Assembly (NCBI GenBank): GCA_947650365.1 | Contig: OX393550.1 | Coordinates: 54,386,879 to 54,450,878, forward strand | DNA: 64,000 nt | Direction: 5' to 3' | DNA from: Chamaelirium japonicum | Lineage: Eukaryota > Streptophyta > Magnoliopsida > Liliales > Melanthiaceae | Shown: piece after piece, positions 9,248 through 18,942 of the stretch | Layout of the letters: every line of letters begins with the position of its first letter | Numbering within the stretch: position 1 is the first letter of the stretch | Position numbers and translations under genes: made by a program | The notes under the pieces: generated by a model | What the model was told of the DNA's origin: nothing | What the model saw: the letters and a program-made list of their open reading frames with translations, nothing else | Database searches by the model: none

Positions 9248-11146
9248 CATGAGGACACGTCGTACTTGCCGCTCAACCTCCTTTCGAGTTGGAGTTTGAT
9301 GATGTAGGTTGCCGTGGATGCCGTAAACATTCGCTTGAACTAAGATAAGAGTTGCTTGAGAAGTGACCGAGCGAATCCAGCATGCCTCCTTCTCCCTTTG
9401 GGGAGGGGGAGGAGGAGGGTGTGGACCGCCAGCCCTGCCTGTCTCAGATTTAAAATCCTGAAGATGGCCTTGCTCCTGAAGGTCTTCCAGGTGGTACTTC
9501 AGACTGAAGCACCGAATGGTAGAATGGCCGTGGCACCGATGAAAGTTGCAATAGACTGACTTGTCTTGTGTTTGCTTGGTGCCAGGCTGAAGAGGGTTTG
9601 GCCTTCTAAGATAGCTCTCGTGCTGGATCTGTTCAAGGATAATGTCGATGGGCAAGTTCCAGCTAGTGAAGGTTGTTCTCTGAGGCTTGGTGGGTCTATC
9701 GTCTGCCCTTCGCGGCTTTTTGGAGGACTCCTTCTCTTTAGCTTGAGCGTTGTTCGCTCGGGCTGGTGGTCGTGCCGGCTCTTTGTCGGATGGACGCTTC
9801 CTGAAGTCTCGCCCCTTGCGAGCGACTTGATCATCCTCGACTTCAATTTCTCGCTGGATCCGATCAAAGAGCGCTCCAAGGGAATCGGGGGGGTTGCGAA
9901 TGAGGTCGTTGTAGATATGAAGGTCATAGCGCAGAGCATTTTGGAATGCCAATATAATTGCCTCATCGTCGAGATGGCGTCCGGAGAGCGCTGCATGCTC
10001 ATTCCGGAACCTCCGTGTGAATTCTCGGAGGGTTTCATCCGAACCCATTCGCAGCCGGTAGAGGGAGTCCAGCTTCTTCTCTGGTTTGAGATTCAGCCGG
10101 TAATGCTGGACGAAGAGATCTGCCAGGTCTCCGAACAGGCTGACAGAGCCTGTAGGGAGATTGTGATACCAATCCAACGACATGTCATCCAAGCTGCCGG
10201 CAAAGGTGCGGCATAGAACCTGGTTGTCGTGATCGTATGGTGTTAATGCTTGTTTGAAGGCGAGGACGTGTAGCGTCGGATCTCCCGTCAGACAATTGAA
10301 CTTGGGGAGAGCGACAGTCTTCCATCCTCGAGGAAATTGGGCCCGGAGAATCTGCCGGTGAAGCGGTCCTTCTGAGGCGTGGTCGTTCCTTCGATCATTC
10401 CGCAAGTCGGGGAGGCGTCCCGAAGGTCGAGGAGGAAGATGGGGCTTGGAAGTTCTTCCTTCTTGGTGATGCTTCACTTGGACTCGGTTGTTGCTGAGGT
10501 GGGACCGAGCTCCAGATTGATATCTTCTGCTGCGAACATCCTGGCGACTGCTTGAGTCAGAGGATGATACTGAGTTGAGTGGCTTTGGGTGACGAGTCGA
10601 TTCGTCGAGACGTTCCCAGATGCTTTGCTTAGCCGGAGGAGGCGATGGTCCCCTTGAAGGAAGCTTGAGGGATCGTCGGGAGGTATCGACGACAGATCGT
10701 CTGGACGGAGCAGGGGAAACATGAAGCGGCCGGTGGACGTTTGCTCCTTCGTTGATATCGGCAACCGATCACGGGGGATCAGCTCTTCCTCCGACAGCGA
10801 TTTGTCGGAGGGAGTCTCTCTCTACCATGAGGGCCACATTCTGCTTCATGAGAGTAAGGAGTTGGAGGTCCTCTGCGGTGATTTGGTATGATGCTTGAGC
10901 ATCGGCACCAGGAGAGACATGCGCTTTCCCCAAGCATTGAGGAATTTGGTCGGCGAGTTGAGGTGACCGTCGAAGTTGAGCTTGGGCGGCACGATCAACC
11001 GACGGGCAACTCCTCGAATTGGCAGCAAGTTGCTGTTTCGGATGTTGGCTTGTTGCAAACCGGCGACTCATTGATCGAGTCGTCGGATGCTGAGCGTCTG
11101 GGTGCATGCCGCTCTCCTCTGGCTGGTCCATCGATGTCCTCGCCAT
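9212..11146 (-). pseudogene. Gag of element 1
   Basis: One 645-codon frame with a single in-frame TGA at 10769-10771. The start is the ATG at 11146 (MARTSMDQ), which matches MARMKHQG of element 2. The N-terminal third is Ser/Pro-rich and weakly conserved. The capsid region follows (LPKFNCLTGDPTLHVLAFKQ, DWYHNLPTGS, FRNEHAALSGRHLDDEA). Near the C-terminus is a zinc-knuckle-like YCNFHRCHGHSTIRC. Gag packages genomic RNA into virus-like particles. The frame then ends at 9212 because of the shift near 9245; in element 2 the gag and pol frames are continuous. Confidence 0.85.
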
Positions 11147-11249
11147 TCAGGTGTAATGACGGAGATAGACGGATTGCTTGGGCAACCGATAGCCTCTACC
11201 AAAGGAGTTGGGAGACTTAGAAGTTATAAGTTGATAGGATCGGATCCCA

Positions 11250-11261
11250 CAGACGGTGCCA
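11250..11261 (-). promoter_or_regulatory. Primer binding site of element 1
   Basis: TGGCACCGTCTG on the minus strand begins three bases after the LTR end. It differs by one base from TGGCGCCGTCTG at the same place in element 2. It is a Tat-type PBS; I do not assign the tRNA. Confidence 0.6.
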
Positions 11262-11264
11262 AAC

Positions 11265-11890
11265 TGTGGGGGAGGATTTCGGCCGTCGTACGTGACCCTC
11301 CTCCAACAGTCGATTGAAGGTTTGACCCTTCGAGATGTGGCGCGCTTCGAAGCACTGAGTTGTGACTTGCTGGGCTGTCACACAAGCACTATAGAGTAGA
11401 AAGGTAGAGAAAGAGATGACACAAGATATGATGACGAAGTTCGGCCGAAGCCTACGTCTCCGTGCGGTAAGACGCAACCTTAGAATCCACTATCTCTGAG
11501 TAAACAGTAGAGCTACTCTCGACAGGCCGAGGAGTGCTTTTTACAAGTAATCAGAGGGTGGAAAAGGAGTCTGAAAACCAGAAAACTCAAGGAGCTCTGG
11601 AAAAAAGAAAGTGGGTTTCTGGTCTGGAATCTCGGATCTGGAATCATTTACAGGGTTTGCTATTTATAGTAGTTTGGTTCATATAAGGAATATTCTAAGA
11701 ATATTCCTTAGTGTATCCGGGGTTTGGTAAATTTCTCCATATAGTGAAAGTAGGCCCTAGGCGAGGCTGCGGGTCCCACCGTCGTACTCATGGGCCCCAG
11801 GCAGGGCTGCGGGTCCCACCATCGAACTCGTGGGCTCCAGGCAGGGCTGTGGGTCCCACCGTTGGGCGTTAGCCAGATTTTGCACCCACA
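11265..11890 (-). repeat. 5' LTR of element 1
   Basis: 626 bp, beginning TGTGGGTGCAAAAT (at 11890, minus strand) and ending CCCCCACA (at 11265). It has the same ends as the LTR of element 2 (TGTGGGTACAAAT...CCCCACA). It contains repeated GGGACCC-GCAGCCCTGCCTGG units near its start. Confidence 0.8.
11661..11668 (-). promoter_or_regulatory. TATA box in the LTR of element 1
   Basis: TATAAATA on the minus strand, about 220 bp into the LTR. The context CTATAAATAGCA matches the LTR of element 2. Confidence 0.6.
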
Positions 11891-12547
11891 GGGCTGTCCC
11901 TGGCTGCAGGCCAAAAAGATAATCCTGGGTGTGGGGCTGTCCCTGGCTGCGGGCCAAAAAGATAAATCCTGGGTGTGGGGCTGTCCCTGGCTGCGGGCCA
12001 AAAAGATAATCCTAGGTGTGGGGCTAGCCTTGTTGCGGACTAAAAGTACCCGGGTAAGGATTGAGATTCCTACCCTGGCCGGAAGAGCCAAAAAAGGAAT
12101 CGGGTGATTAATGTTTTAATTATTTACTTTTCGTAGTCATGTTTACTGCTTTCAATACATATTATTTAGCATGAACAAAACTAAGTCATTGGTGAGTCAG
12201 TGGATAGAACTCACCCCCCTACAGATGATGTGCACCCTACAGAGACAAACCCTGCAGGACTTGAAGAAGATGAGGAGCGATCGGGAAACGATCCAGAAGG
12301 AGTTGAGGACCCGCTGTACACCCCTTTCTACGATGATGCCAGAGCCGAAATATAAAGTGTCGTTACAGAAGAAAAATTTAGGCCTTAGGCTTTTTGTTTT
12401 CAAGAAATGTATCAAACAATGGTTTTTATAATAAAGTGGCTCAGTTAAGTTCCAATTTTGATGGAATTTATTTATACCAAAGTTTTTATTCATAACACCC
12501 CAGTATTATACGGGTTGAATAAATCCATAAAATATCGGGGTGTTACA
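11891..12547 (+). repeat. 5' LTR remnant of element 3
   Basis: Matches 17512-18168 of the 3' LTR almost base for base and ends GGGGTGTTACA. Its left part is displaced by the insertion of element 1. The 86-residue ORF found here and in the 3' LTR exists only because the LTR is duplicated. Confidence 0.9.
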
Positions 12548-12550
12548 ACT

Positions 12551-12563
12551 TGGTATCAGAGCC
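12551..12563 (+). promoter_or_regulatory. tRNA-Met primer binding site of element 3
   Basis: TGGTATCAGAGCC, the classical plant PBS complementary to the 3' end of initiator tRNA-Met, three bases after the LTR. Confidence 0.9.
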
Positions 12564-14479
12564 TAGGTAATAGGTCCTAGGAATTAAAAAATTGTCTAGA
12601 AGGACATCGATAGGATAGTCATTTAACCTAGAACACAAGTTAGGCACATGTGAAGTAGATCTAGGTACACTTAACCCTAGATAATTAAGACATTGATGAC
12701 CTAAGATAATTAATTGGTAGAACAAAGCATATATATACCTAAACTTAAATTTAGGATATCTCTTTTAAATATTTTATAATAGCTTTCGATGAGTAGGTCT
12801 GAGACAATAAATTTTGAACGCTGAAAAGTTAGTCAACCCAGAAGACAATATAATACATCGAAATTAGAACGTATGATCACTTAAAGAGAATTAGAAACTA
12901 ACTAGAATTATAGGATGCCGCTTTATAACGTTATGGTAGCATAAGAAGCTGTTATAAACCCTAGTAATAACTCAATCAGGGTAAGAAATCTCTAATGAGT
13001 AACTTAATTTAAGGTCCTATCTCCTAAGACCTCTTTTTGAAAACACGTTACGACAGTATCTTAGCAGAAATAATGATCATCCGAAAGAAACAATTATTAA
13101 GTCTTTTATTAATGTAAACTTAGTCGCGTATCAAAGACTAAAACTTCTTTCCTGTGTAACCTGAAACCTATCCAAAGTATTAGAACCTTACCTAGGTTAA
13201 TCAATCTTGATAAGAATAGGTTAACTCAGAAATTAGATTTATGTACGCCAATTACTCGAGAAAATAAAGCATCCTTGATAACTCCTATAAGAACTAAGAT
13301 ACTTCTCGAATGAATGTTATAGTTGAGAAGTTCATGGACTCCAACCTCAAGCGGTTAGTAACATACAAATGATTGACACAAATAAGTAAAGTTTTTAAAT
13401 ATAGTCGAGTTGAATGTAGAATACTAGTCACTTCCTAGTATTTAATTTATACAAAAACATGGTGAGATCTGGGTTAAATCATTAGTGCATAGAGAACTGA
13501 TTCCAAGTACATAATTGACTTTAAAAAAAAAAAAATTATAATATGTACTGTGATAATTAGGGTTGAGGTTAATCATTATTTTTCTCGAATTCAAGTTCAA
13601 CGGAAAGGGCTACCTAGGAAAGGGCTGCCTGGAGTTAGGTGGAGCCGTTCCATGGGAAAAAGTGCTGCCAATTGCCAGTGTGGAGCCACCTAAGGTGGAG
13701 CCGCCTAGAACTTTGACTTCGAGATCATGATAGTTTACCTCTACATCCTAAATGATCAGAGTCAAATAGTTAAAGTTTTTAATAAAAAAAAAAAAAAGTA
13801 ATCGAAGTACAGATGTGAAATTAAGAACATCAAGGGATTGGATACAAGTTAGAAAAGGGAAAGCAATAGAAAACCGAAGTTTTGGCACAGACAATATTGG
13901 ACAAAGATTTCGGGACAGATTAGCAGTTACTGATGCTCCTTATTTACAAGAAAGATATATTAAGAGAAACTCATTGGGCAAAATTTTTATAAGAACATCT
14001 AGGAACTACTTATAAGTTATGAGCATCCATTTTTTTAACCTCCTTTAGGAATAAAGTATTTATAGCCATTAACAAGTTTCTCGACGGTTGTCAAGACCAA
14101 AAGTTTTTAGTCGGATTCCAAAATTTGAACCGTCCCCAAACTAGATCACTAGAATTGCCCCAACTCTTAGGTCAACTCTATTCTTATATCACTGTGGTTC
14201 CTGGTGAATACAGTAGCCAGGTACAGTTGATGTGTGAGTAGAGAAAGTCAGAAAAATTTTATTCTCAAACCCTAGAATTTATTGCCTTATTGAATCCCAT
14301 AAACAAGACACCCAAATAAGTTAATAATTACCTCTTAGGAAAAAAAAAAAGATTGATATTATAATGAAAAGATTTACTATAAGAGGTTTCAAGGTGAGCA
14401 AAGTAATATTAAAACTCCAAAAGGTTAACAATTAAAATTTTCTATTCAAAATATATTATCAAAGTGTTAGGAGCCCTAC
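12564..14479 (+). other. Leader of element 3 without recognisable gene
   Basis: About 1.9 kb of AT-rich sequence between the PBS and gag. It contains A-runs near 13526 and 13784 and a short patch of CTGCCTGGAG / GTGGAGCCGCC repeats at 13600-13710. I see no conserved reading frame; the 66-residue frame at 13815 has no recognisable feature. Confidence 0.5.
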
Positions 14480-15397
14480 ATCAACTTATAAAAAAAGATA
14501 GATTCCTCCAAAGAAAGCTCAAGAATTGGGGTTATTTTAAAGGAATTCAAAGAATTTAAACCCCCTGCGTTTACAGGAGAACCGGATCCTCTAATTGCAA
14601 ATAGATGGCTAAAGCAAATAGAAAAAATATTAGAGATTTTGAAGGCAACGGATGAACAGAAAGTCACTTTAACTACTTATATGTTAGAAGGAGAAGCAGA
14701 TTACTGGTAGGATTCTGTCAAGAGGACCCAAACTAATTTCACTTGGGAGGAGTTTATCAAAGTTTTTTTTTTGGAAAAATATTTCTCAGATGCTGCCAGA
14801 GATAAAATGATTGCAGAATTCTTAGAACTTTTTCAAGGAAAGCTTAGTGTTTCCAGTATGAAGCCAAGTTTACTGAACTGTCACGTTTTGCCCAGTATCT
14901 AATAGCCACTGAAGAACTAAAGTCCAAAAGATTTGAACAAGGTTTGAATCCTCATATTCGAACCAGAGTGGCGGTACTCCGTATTCAAAAATATGGAGAA
15001 CTAGTACAAACTGCTTTAGTGGCAGAACGAGAATGGGAGGAAACTCGAAAAATATTTGAAAAGAATAGACTGAAAAGAAGTACACTATTGATAGAATCAA
15101 ATAAAAGACCAAAGATACAAGAGTTTCCAACAAAGATGGGTAGTCCTCCAATATCTACAGGACCTCGGACTTGCTTCACATGCGGATCACGGGATCATTT
15201 TCAACGATACTGTCCTCGCTTGAATGGTAACATTCTAACCAGTCCTCCTTTTCGAAATGCTCCACACGTACCTGTAGCTTGCACCACTCAAAATCAGAAG
15301 GTGCCTGGAAAAGCATTTGCAATATCTACGGAGGAAGAATCAAACGACGTCATTAAAGGTATGAACGATCCACTTTTAGAATATAATTCTAATTAAA
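14480..15397 (+). pseudogene. Gag of element 3 (decayed)
   Basis: Retrotransposon Gag in broken frames. Around 14540-14760 it reads FKPPAFTGEPDPL, ANRWLKQIEKIL and LEGEADYW, then a TAG, then FTWEEFIKVFF, the usual capsid signature of plant gypsy Gag. A frame change follows near 14850. The open stretch 14944-15396 holds the C-terminal capsid (GLNPHIRTRVAV) and a CCHC zinc knuckle, CFTCGSRDHFQRYC (CX2CX4HX4C). Because at least one stop and one shift interrupt it, the protein is unlikely to be made whole. Confidence 0.8.
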
Positions 15398-15399
15398 AA

Positions 15400-15770
15400 T
15401 AAGTGAGTTATAAACAGAACAATTTGAATTTTCGTAAGCACCATTTTGGAAATCTAGCTAAAGTAACTTTAGACCAGGTTCGAACTATTTGTTCATATCA
15501 ATTCACTTGACTAGAGACTTACAATTAAAGACAGTACCGTTAGGGTATATACTTGCCCTCACCACTGCACTTAGTGATATGGCCAAAACAAACAGAGCCT
15601 GCAGAAACTGTATACTAAGAATTGAAGATGTGGAGTGGTGGCCAAATTGAAATTGAAGAAAATTTGATATTATATTAGGAATGGACTGGTTATCCAAATA
15701 TAGGATGAGGATGAATTGTTATCGAAATAATGTTACCTTTTATGATGAATTGTTATCGGAAGAATGTTAC
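15400..15770 (+). pseudogene. Protease relic of element 3
   Basis: Frames are broken, but 15663-15700 reads FDIILGMDWLSKY, the C-terminal flap region of plant retropepsins. RT, RNase H and integrase should follow. Instead about 180 bp separates this from the polypurine tract, so a large internal deletion removed them. Confidence 0.7.
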
Positions 15771-15952
15771 CTTTTAAAAACCTGAAGAAAAGGAAATAAT
15801 ATTCTGCGAAAGAAAGTTCGGAAAGAGAAAAGCAAAAATCTATCACTTGATGATTGGAAGAAATTGTGAAGAAGTTACTTAGGAATTAGATCCAGAAATA
15901 TACTAGTTCAATAACTGAGGTACGTACTTTAAATTTCGAGGACGAAATTTTT

Positions 15953-15967
15953 ATTAGGGGTAGAGAA
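15953..15967 (+). promoter_or_regulatory. Polypurine tract of element 3
   Basis: ATTAGGGGTAGAGAA lies directly before the 3' LTR and follows the conserved AATTTCGAGGACGAAAT. Confidence 0.7.
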
Positions 15968-16180
15968 TGTAACAACCCAAAATAAAATAATAGTTTAAAA
16001 GGTCATTATAAGAAATTTTTATACAAAATTTAAAATAAAAAATGGACTGCGCCATTGCGTCCGTCTCGTCGAAACGATTAAAAACCATATATAAACTTTT
16101 TCGTTTTGAACTCATTTAAAGAATCAAAAATTTAAAAGAAAAAGATTATATATATATGTGTAAACTTAAATAGCCAATAA

Positions 16181-16245
16181 AAGGATTCGAACCCAAGACC
16201 TTTTTATAAATTCTTAAAACAATTTCCTCTAACCAAAAATCCTTT
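16181..16245 (-). other. tRNA-like stretch 1 in LTR of element 3
   Basis: The minus strand reads GGTTAGAGG (box A-like) and, about 35 bp on, GGGTTCGAATCC (box B-like), the spacing of a tRNA. No acceptor stem pairing is evident, so this is a tRNA-like internal Pol III promoter motif and not a functional tRNA. Confidence 0.35.
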
Positions 16246-16402
16246 TAAGACTTTTCTATTTAAATATAATAAAACTAATTGTTATTATATAACCCGAATA
16301 CCAATCGACATCTGTGACCGTTCGTTTCCAAATCGGACGGCCAGAATATGAAACGACAGATTTGCAATAAAGCGCCCGGGACTCTTCGTATTCCCGGATG
16401 GC

Positions 16403-16410
16403 CTATATAA
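16403..16410 (+). promoter_or_regulatory. TATA box in LTR of element 3
   Basis: TATATAA within GGCCTATATAAACCCC, just upstream of the GC-rich tract and about 435 bp into the LTR, consistent with the U3/R border. Confidence 0.6.
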
Positions 16411-16449
16411 ACCCCCCCCTCCCACAGACATCTGCACACAAGTCCTCGC

Positions 16450-16735
16450 AACAAAGCGGGCCCCACCATCCGCTTCCTGCCGGCCGCCGCCCGCCGCCGC
16501 CGGTCGCCGCCGCCGCCCACCACCTCCGGCCGGCCACCACCACCTCTGGCCGGTCACCACCATCGGCGCCGCCACCGTCTCCGGCCGACCACCACCTCCG
16601 GCCGGCAACCACCACCGGCGCCGCCACCATCTCCGGCCGACCAGCACCTCCGGCCGCCGCCGCCAGCACCTCCGGCCACCACCTCCGGCCGGCCACCACC
16701 ACCTCCGGCCGAGCGCCGCCTCACAACACCCCGGG
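16450..16735. repeat. CCGGCC-rich low-complexity tract in LTR
   Basis: Repeats of ACCACCTCCGGCCGGCC and related words just downstream of the TATA box. The Pro/Thr-rich and Gly-rich frames across it are by-products. Confidence 0.8.
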
Positions 16736-16825
16736 TTGTCGGGTCGGGTCGGGTATGAGTTTAAACCCATTTAAATTCGGGTTTCAACCCGTTATAAAAT
16801 ATTAGTGCAAAAATGCAAGACATTA

Positions 16826-16885
16826 TATTAGAACCCATGACCTCTTTAAACTAGAGCCTAAGAAGGTTTACTCTAACCAGTAAAA
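16826..16885 (-). other. tRNA-like stretch 2 in LTR of element 3
   Basis: The minus strand reads CTGGTTAGAGTA then, with tRNA-like spacing, GGTCATGGGTTCTAAT. It has the same organisation as the stretch at 16181-16245. Confidence 0.35.
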
Positions 16886-17460
16886 CAATTTATAATTTCT
16901 GTTAAGAATCAACTAACATTAAATATATAGATTATCAAGGTAAACTGTATTGACCGTATCTTACCCATACGTACTCTGATTTGAGTTCCATCAGAGGCGT
17001 TGGATTCGTAATGACAAAATACACCTACTGAGATCATATAATACCATAACCGACAATTAAAAAATAAAATTACCATTTTACCCCTAGGTCATAACCTCTT
17101 CATTCTAACTCGGAATTGAGTTCCGTCTGCGGCCACGGGTTTCTAATAAAAAGCTTTACAAAATGAATATAAATTTAAGATATTTTGGAATTAACGAAAA
17201 TGCCCCTAAAGAAGAAAACCCATTAGTTCATATCGAAAAATGTTGGAAAAATCCTAGAAAAATTTAGGATAAAAACTAATCAATTATTAGTAACATATTT
17301 TCAGGTTTTGAGCGTACTAAAGCTTCCTTATCAGGAGTAAAAGTTTGCAATGGTTCAGGTAGGGGATTTAAACTAAGTTTGTTCATGCTAAGTATATGCT
17401 ATGGAATGTCGGTAATTTGCTATGGAATGGTAAATTTTGAAATACGTAATCACTTATTTG

Positions 17461-17645
17461 GGTGTGGGGCTGTCCCTGGCTTGCGAGCCTAAAAGATAAA
17501 TCCTGGGTGTGGGGCTGTCCCTGGCTACAGGCCAAAAAGATAATCCTGGGTGTGGGGCTGTCCCTGGCTGCGGGCCAAAAAGATAAATCCTGGGTGTGGG
17601 GCTGTCCCTGGCTGCGGGCCAAAAAGATAATCCTAGGTGTGGGGC
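17461..17645. repeat. 43-bp tandem repeats in LTR of element 3
   Basis: Four units containing GTGTGGGGCTGTCCCTGGC and CCAAAAAGATAA-TCCT. Element 1 inserted into this array in the 5' LTR copy. Confidence 0.85.
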
Positions 17646-18168
17646 TAGCCTTGTTGCGGACTAAAAGTACCCGGGTAAGGATTAAGATTCCTACCCTGAC
17701 CGGAAGAGCCAAAAAGGGAATCGGGTGATTAATGTTTTAATTATTTACTTTTCGTAGTCATGTTTACTGCTTTCAATACATATTATTTAGCATGAACAAA
17801 ACTAAGTCATTGGTGAGTCAGTGGATAGAACTCACCCCCCTACAGATGATGTGCACCCTACAGAGACAAACCCTGCAGGACTTGAAGAAGATGAGGAGCG
17901 ATCGGGAAACGATCCAGAAGGAGTTGAGGACCCGCTGTACACCCCTTTCTACGATGATGCCAGAGTCGAAATATAAAGTGTCGTTACAGAAGAAAAATTT
18001 AGGCCTTAGGCTTTTTGTTTTCAAGAAATGTATCAAACAATGGTTTTTATAATAAAGTGGCTCAATTAAGTTCCAATTTTGATGGAATTTATTTATACCA
18101 AAGTTTTTATTCATAACACCCCAGTATTATACGGGTTGAATAAATCCGTAAAATATCGGGGCGTTACA

Positions 18169-18784
18169 GCCCCCGAAGACAACAGCGGGACCCACCGGCC
18201 CTGCCTGGTGGCCCCCCGAAGACTACAGCGGGACCCACCGGCCCTGCCTGGTGGGCCCCCGAAGACTACCGCGGGACCCATCGGCCCTGCCTGTGGAATC
18301 CCCAGGAGACAGCCACGGGACCCACCAGCCCTGTCTAGAGTTTCTTCCAGAAGCAGCCAGAAACCGCCATCTACTCCAGGATTTTTCTATAAATAGCAGA
18401 CCCTTCAAATGTAAAAGATCCGATTTTCAGTTCTGAGATCTGATTTTCAGAAACCAGAGCTCTGGTATTCAGTTTCCAGTCCTTCAACCCTCCTCAATCT
18501 TCTTCTTTTCTTCGAAGAGATCGGAGTGACTTCGGTGATACTCGGCCTGTCGAGATCACTTCAAGAAAAGAGTTAGTGAATTCGGGTTGCTCCCTATAGC
18601 ACGGAGACGTAGGCTTCGGCTGAACTCCAAGATCACATCCCGTGTTAACTCTCTGATTGCATCTCTCCGTTTATATATTGAGAACGACAACTCCAATCCA
18701 CAGATCGAACAACGATCTTCAACTCGAACCTCAATTGACTGGTGCGACGAAGTCTTCGAGTCGGCACGAAGATTTTCCCCCACA
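18169..18784 (+). repeat. 5' LTR remnant of element 2
   Basis: Matches the 3' LTR from its GGCCCCCGAAGAC repeat region to the CCCCCACA end. The first bases, beginning TGTGGGTAC, are missing because element 3 is inserted here. A TATAAATA box lies at 18388-18395. Confidence 0.85.
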
Positions 18785-18787
18785 GTT

Positions 18788-18799
18788 TGGCGCCGTCTG
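18788..18799 (+). promoter_or_regulatory. Primer binding site of element 2
   Basis: TGGCGCCGTCTG, three bases after the LTR end. It is the same kind of site as in element 1. Confidence 0.65.
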
Positions 18800-18942
18800 T
18801 AGGATCGAACGAGAAGCCAAGCTCATCCTACAACAAGTCAGATCGGTTTAGTAGGCAATCGATCAGACTTCCTAGCCCCTTCGGTTAAGCAGACAACCGT
18901 TAGGACACCGGCACTCTCGTTGCACCCTTCACTCTCTACTAA

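Larger units (their letters stand above)
1..11890 (-). mobile_element. Tat-clade Ty3/gypsy retrotransposon, element 1 (3' end outside window)
   Basis: Minus-strand LTR retrotransposon. In element order it has a 5' LTR (11890-11265), a primer binding site, gag, protease, RT with two RNase H domains, integrase, a 200-bp tandem array, an opposite-strand gene (1252-3933) and repeat-rich DNA to the window edge. No second LTR copy is seen, so the 3' LTR must lie left of position 1. The two RNase H domains and the antisense extra gene are hallmarks of the Tat clade. It is inserted inside the 43-bp repeats of the 5' LTR of element 3: sequence resumes at 11891 with LTR bases matching 17512 onward. The coding region carries a frameshift and several nonsense codons, so it is probably not autonomous. 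Confidence 0.85.
11891..18168 (+). mobile_element. Tekay/Del-like LTR retrotransposon lacking RT and integrase, element 3
   Basis: Plus-strand element. It has a 5' LTR cut by element 1 (remnant 11891-12547), a tRNA-Met primer site, a decayed gag with a CCHC knuckle, a protease stub, the tail AATTTCGAGGACGAAAT and polypurine tract seen in plant chromoviruses, and a 2.2-kb 3' LTR. RT, RNase H and integrase are absent. The two LTRs differ by about 8 positions in 657 bp (counted by eye), so insertion is recent although pol is missing. It looks like a non-autonomous gag-only derivative mobilised in trans. It is inserted in the 5' LTR of element 2. Confidence 0.85.
15968..18168 (+). repeat. 3' LTR of element 3
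   Basis: 2201 bp from TGTAACAACCC to GGGGCGTTACA. It contains a TATA box, a GC-rich CCGGCC tract, two tRNA-like stretches and four 43-bp repeats near the end. Its last 657 bp match the 5' remnant. The element 2 LTR resumes at 18169. Confidence 0.9.

Noticed and set aside
12171-12431. 86-codon frame repeated at 17792-18052
   Set aside because: Identical placement in both LTRs of element 3 explains the conservation; nothing indicates a protein.
16285-16805. Pro/Thr-rich and Gly/Arg-rich frames of up to 161 codons
   Set aside because: Composition of the CCGGCC tract within the LTR of element 3; open on both strands for the same reason.
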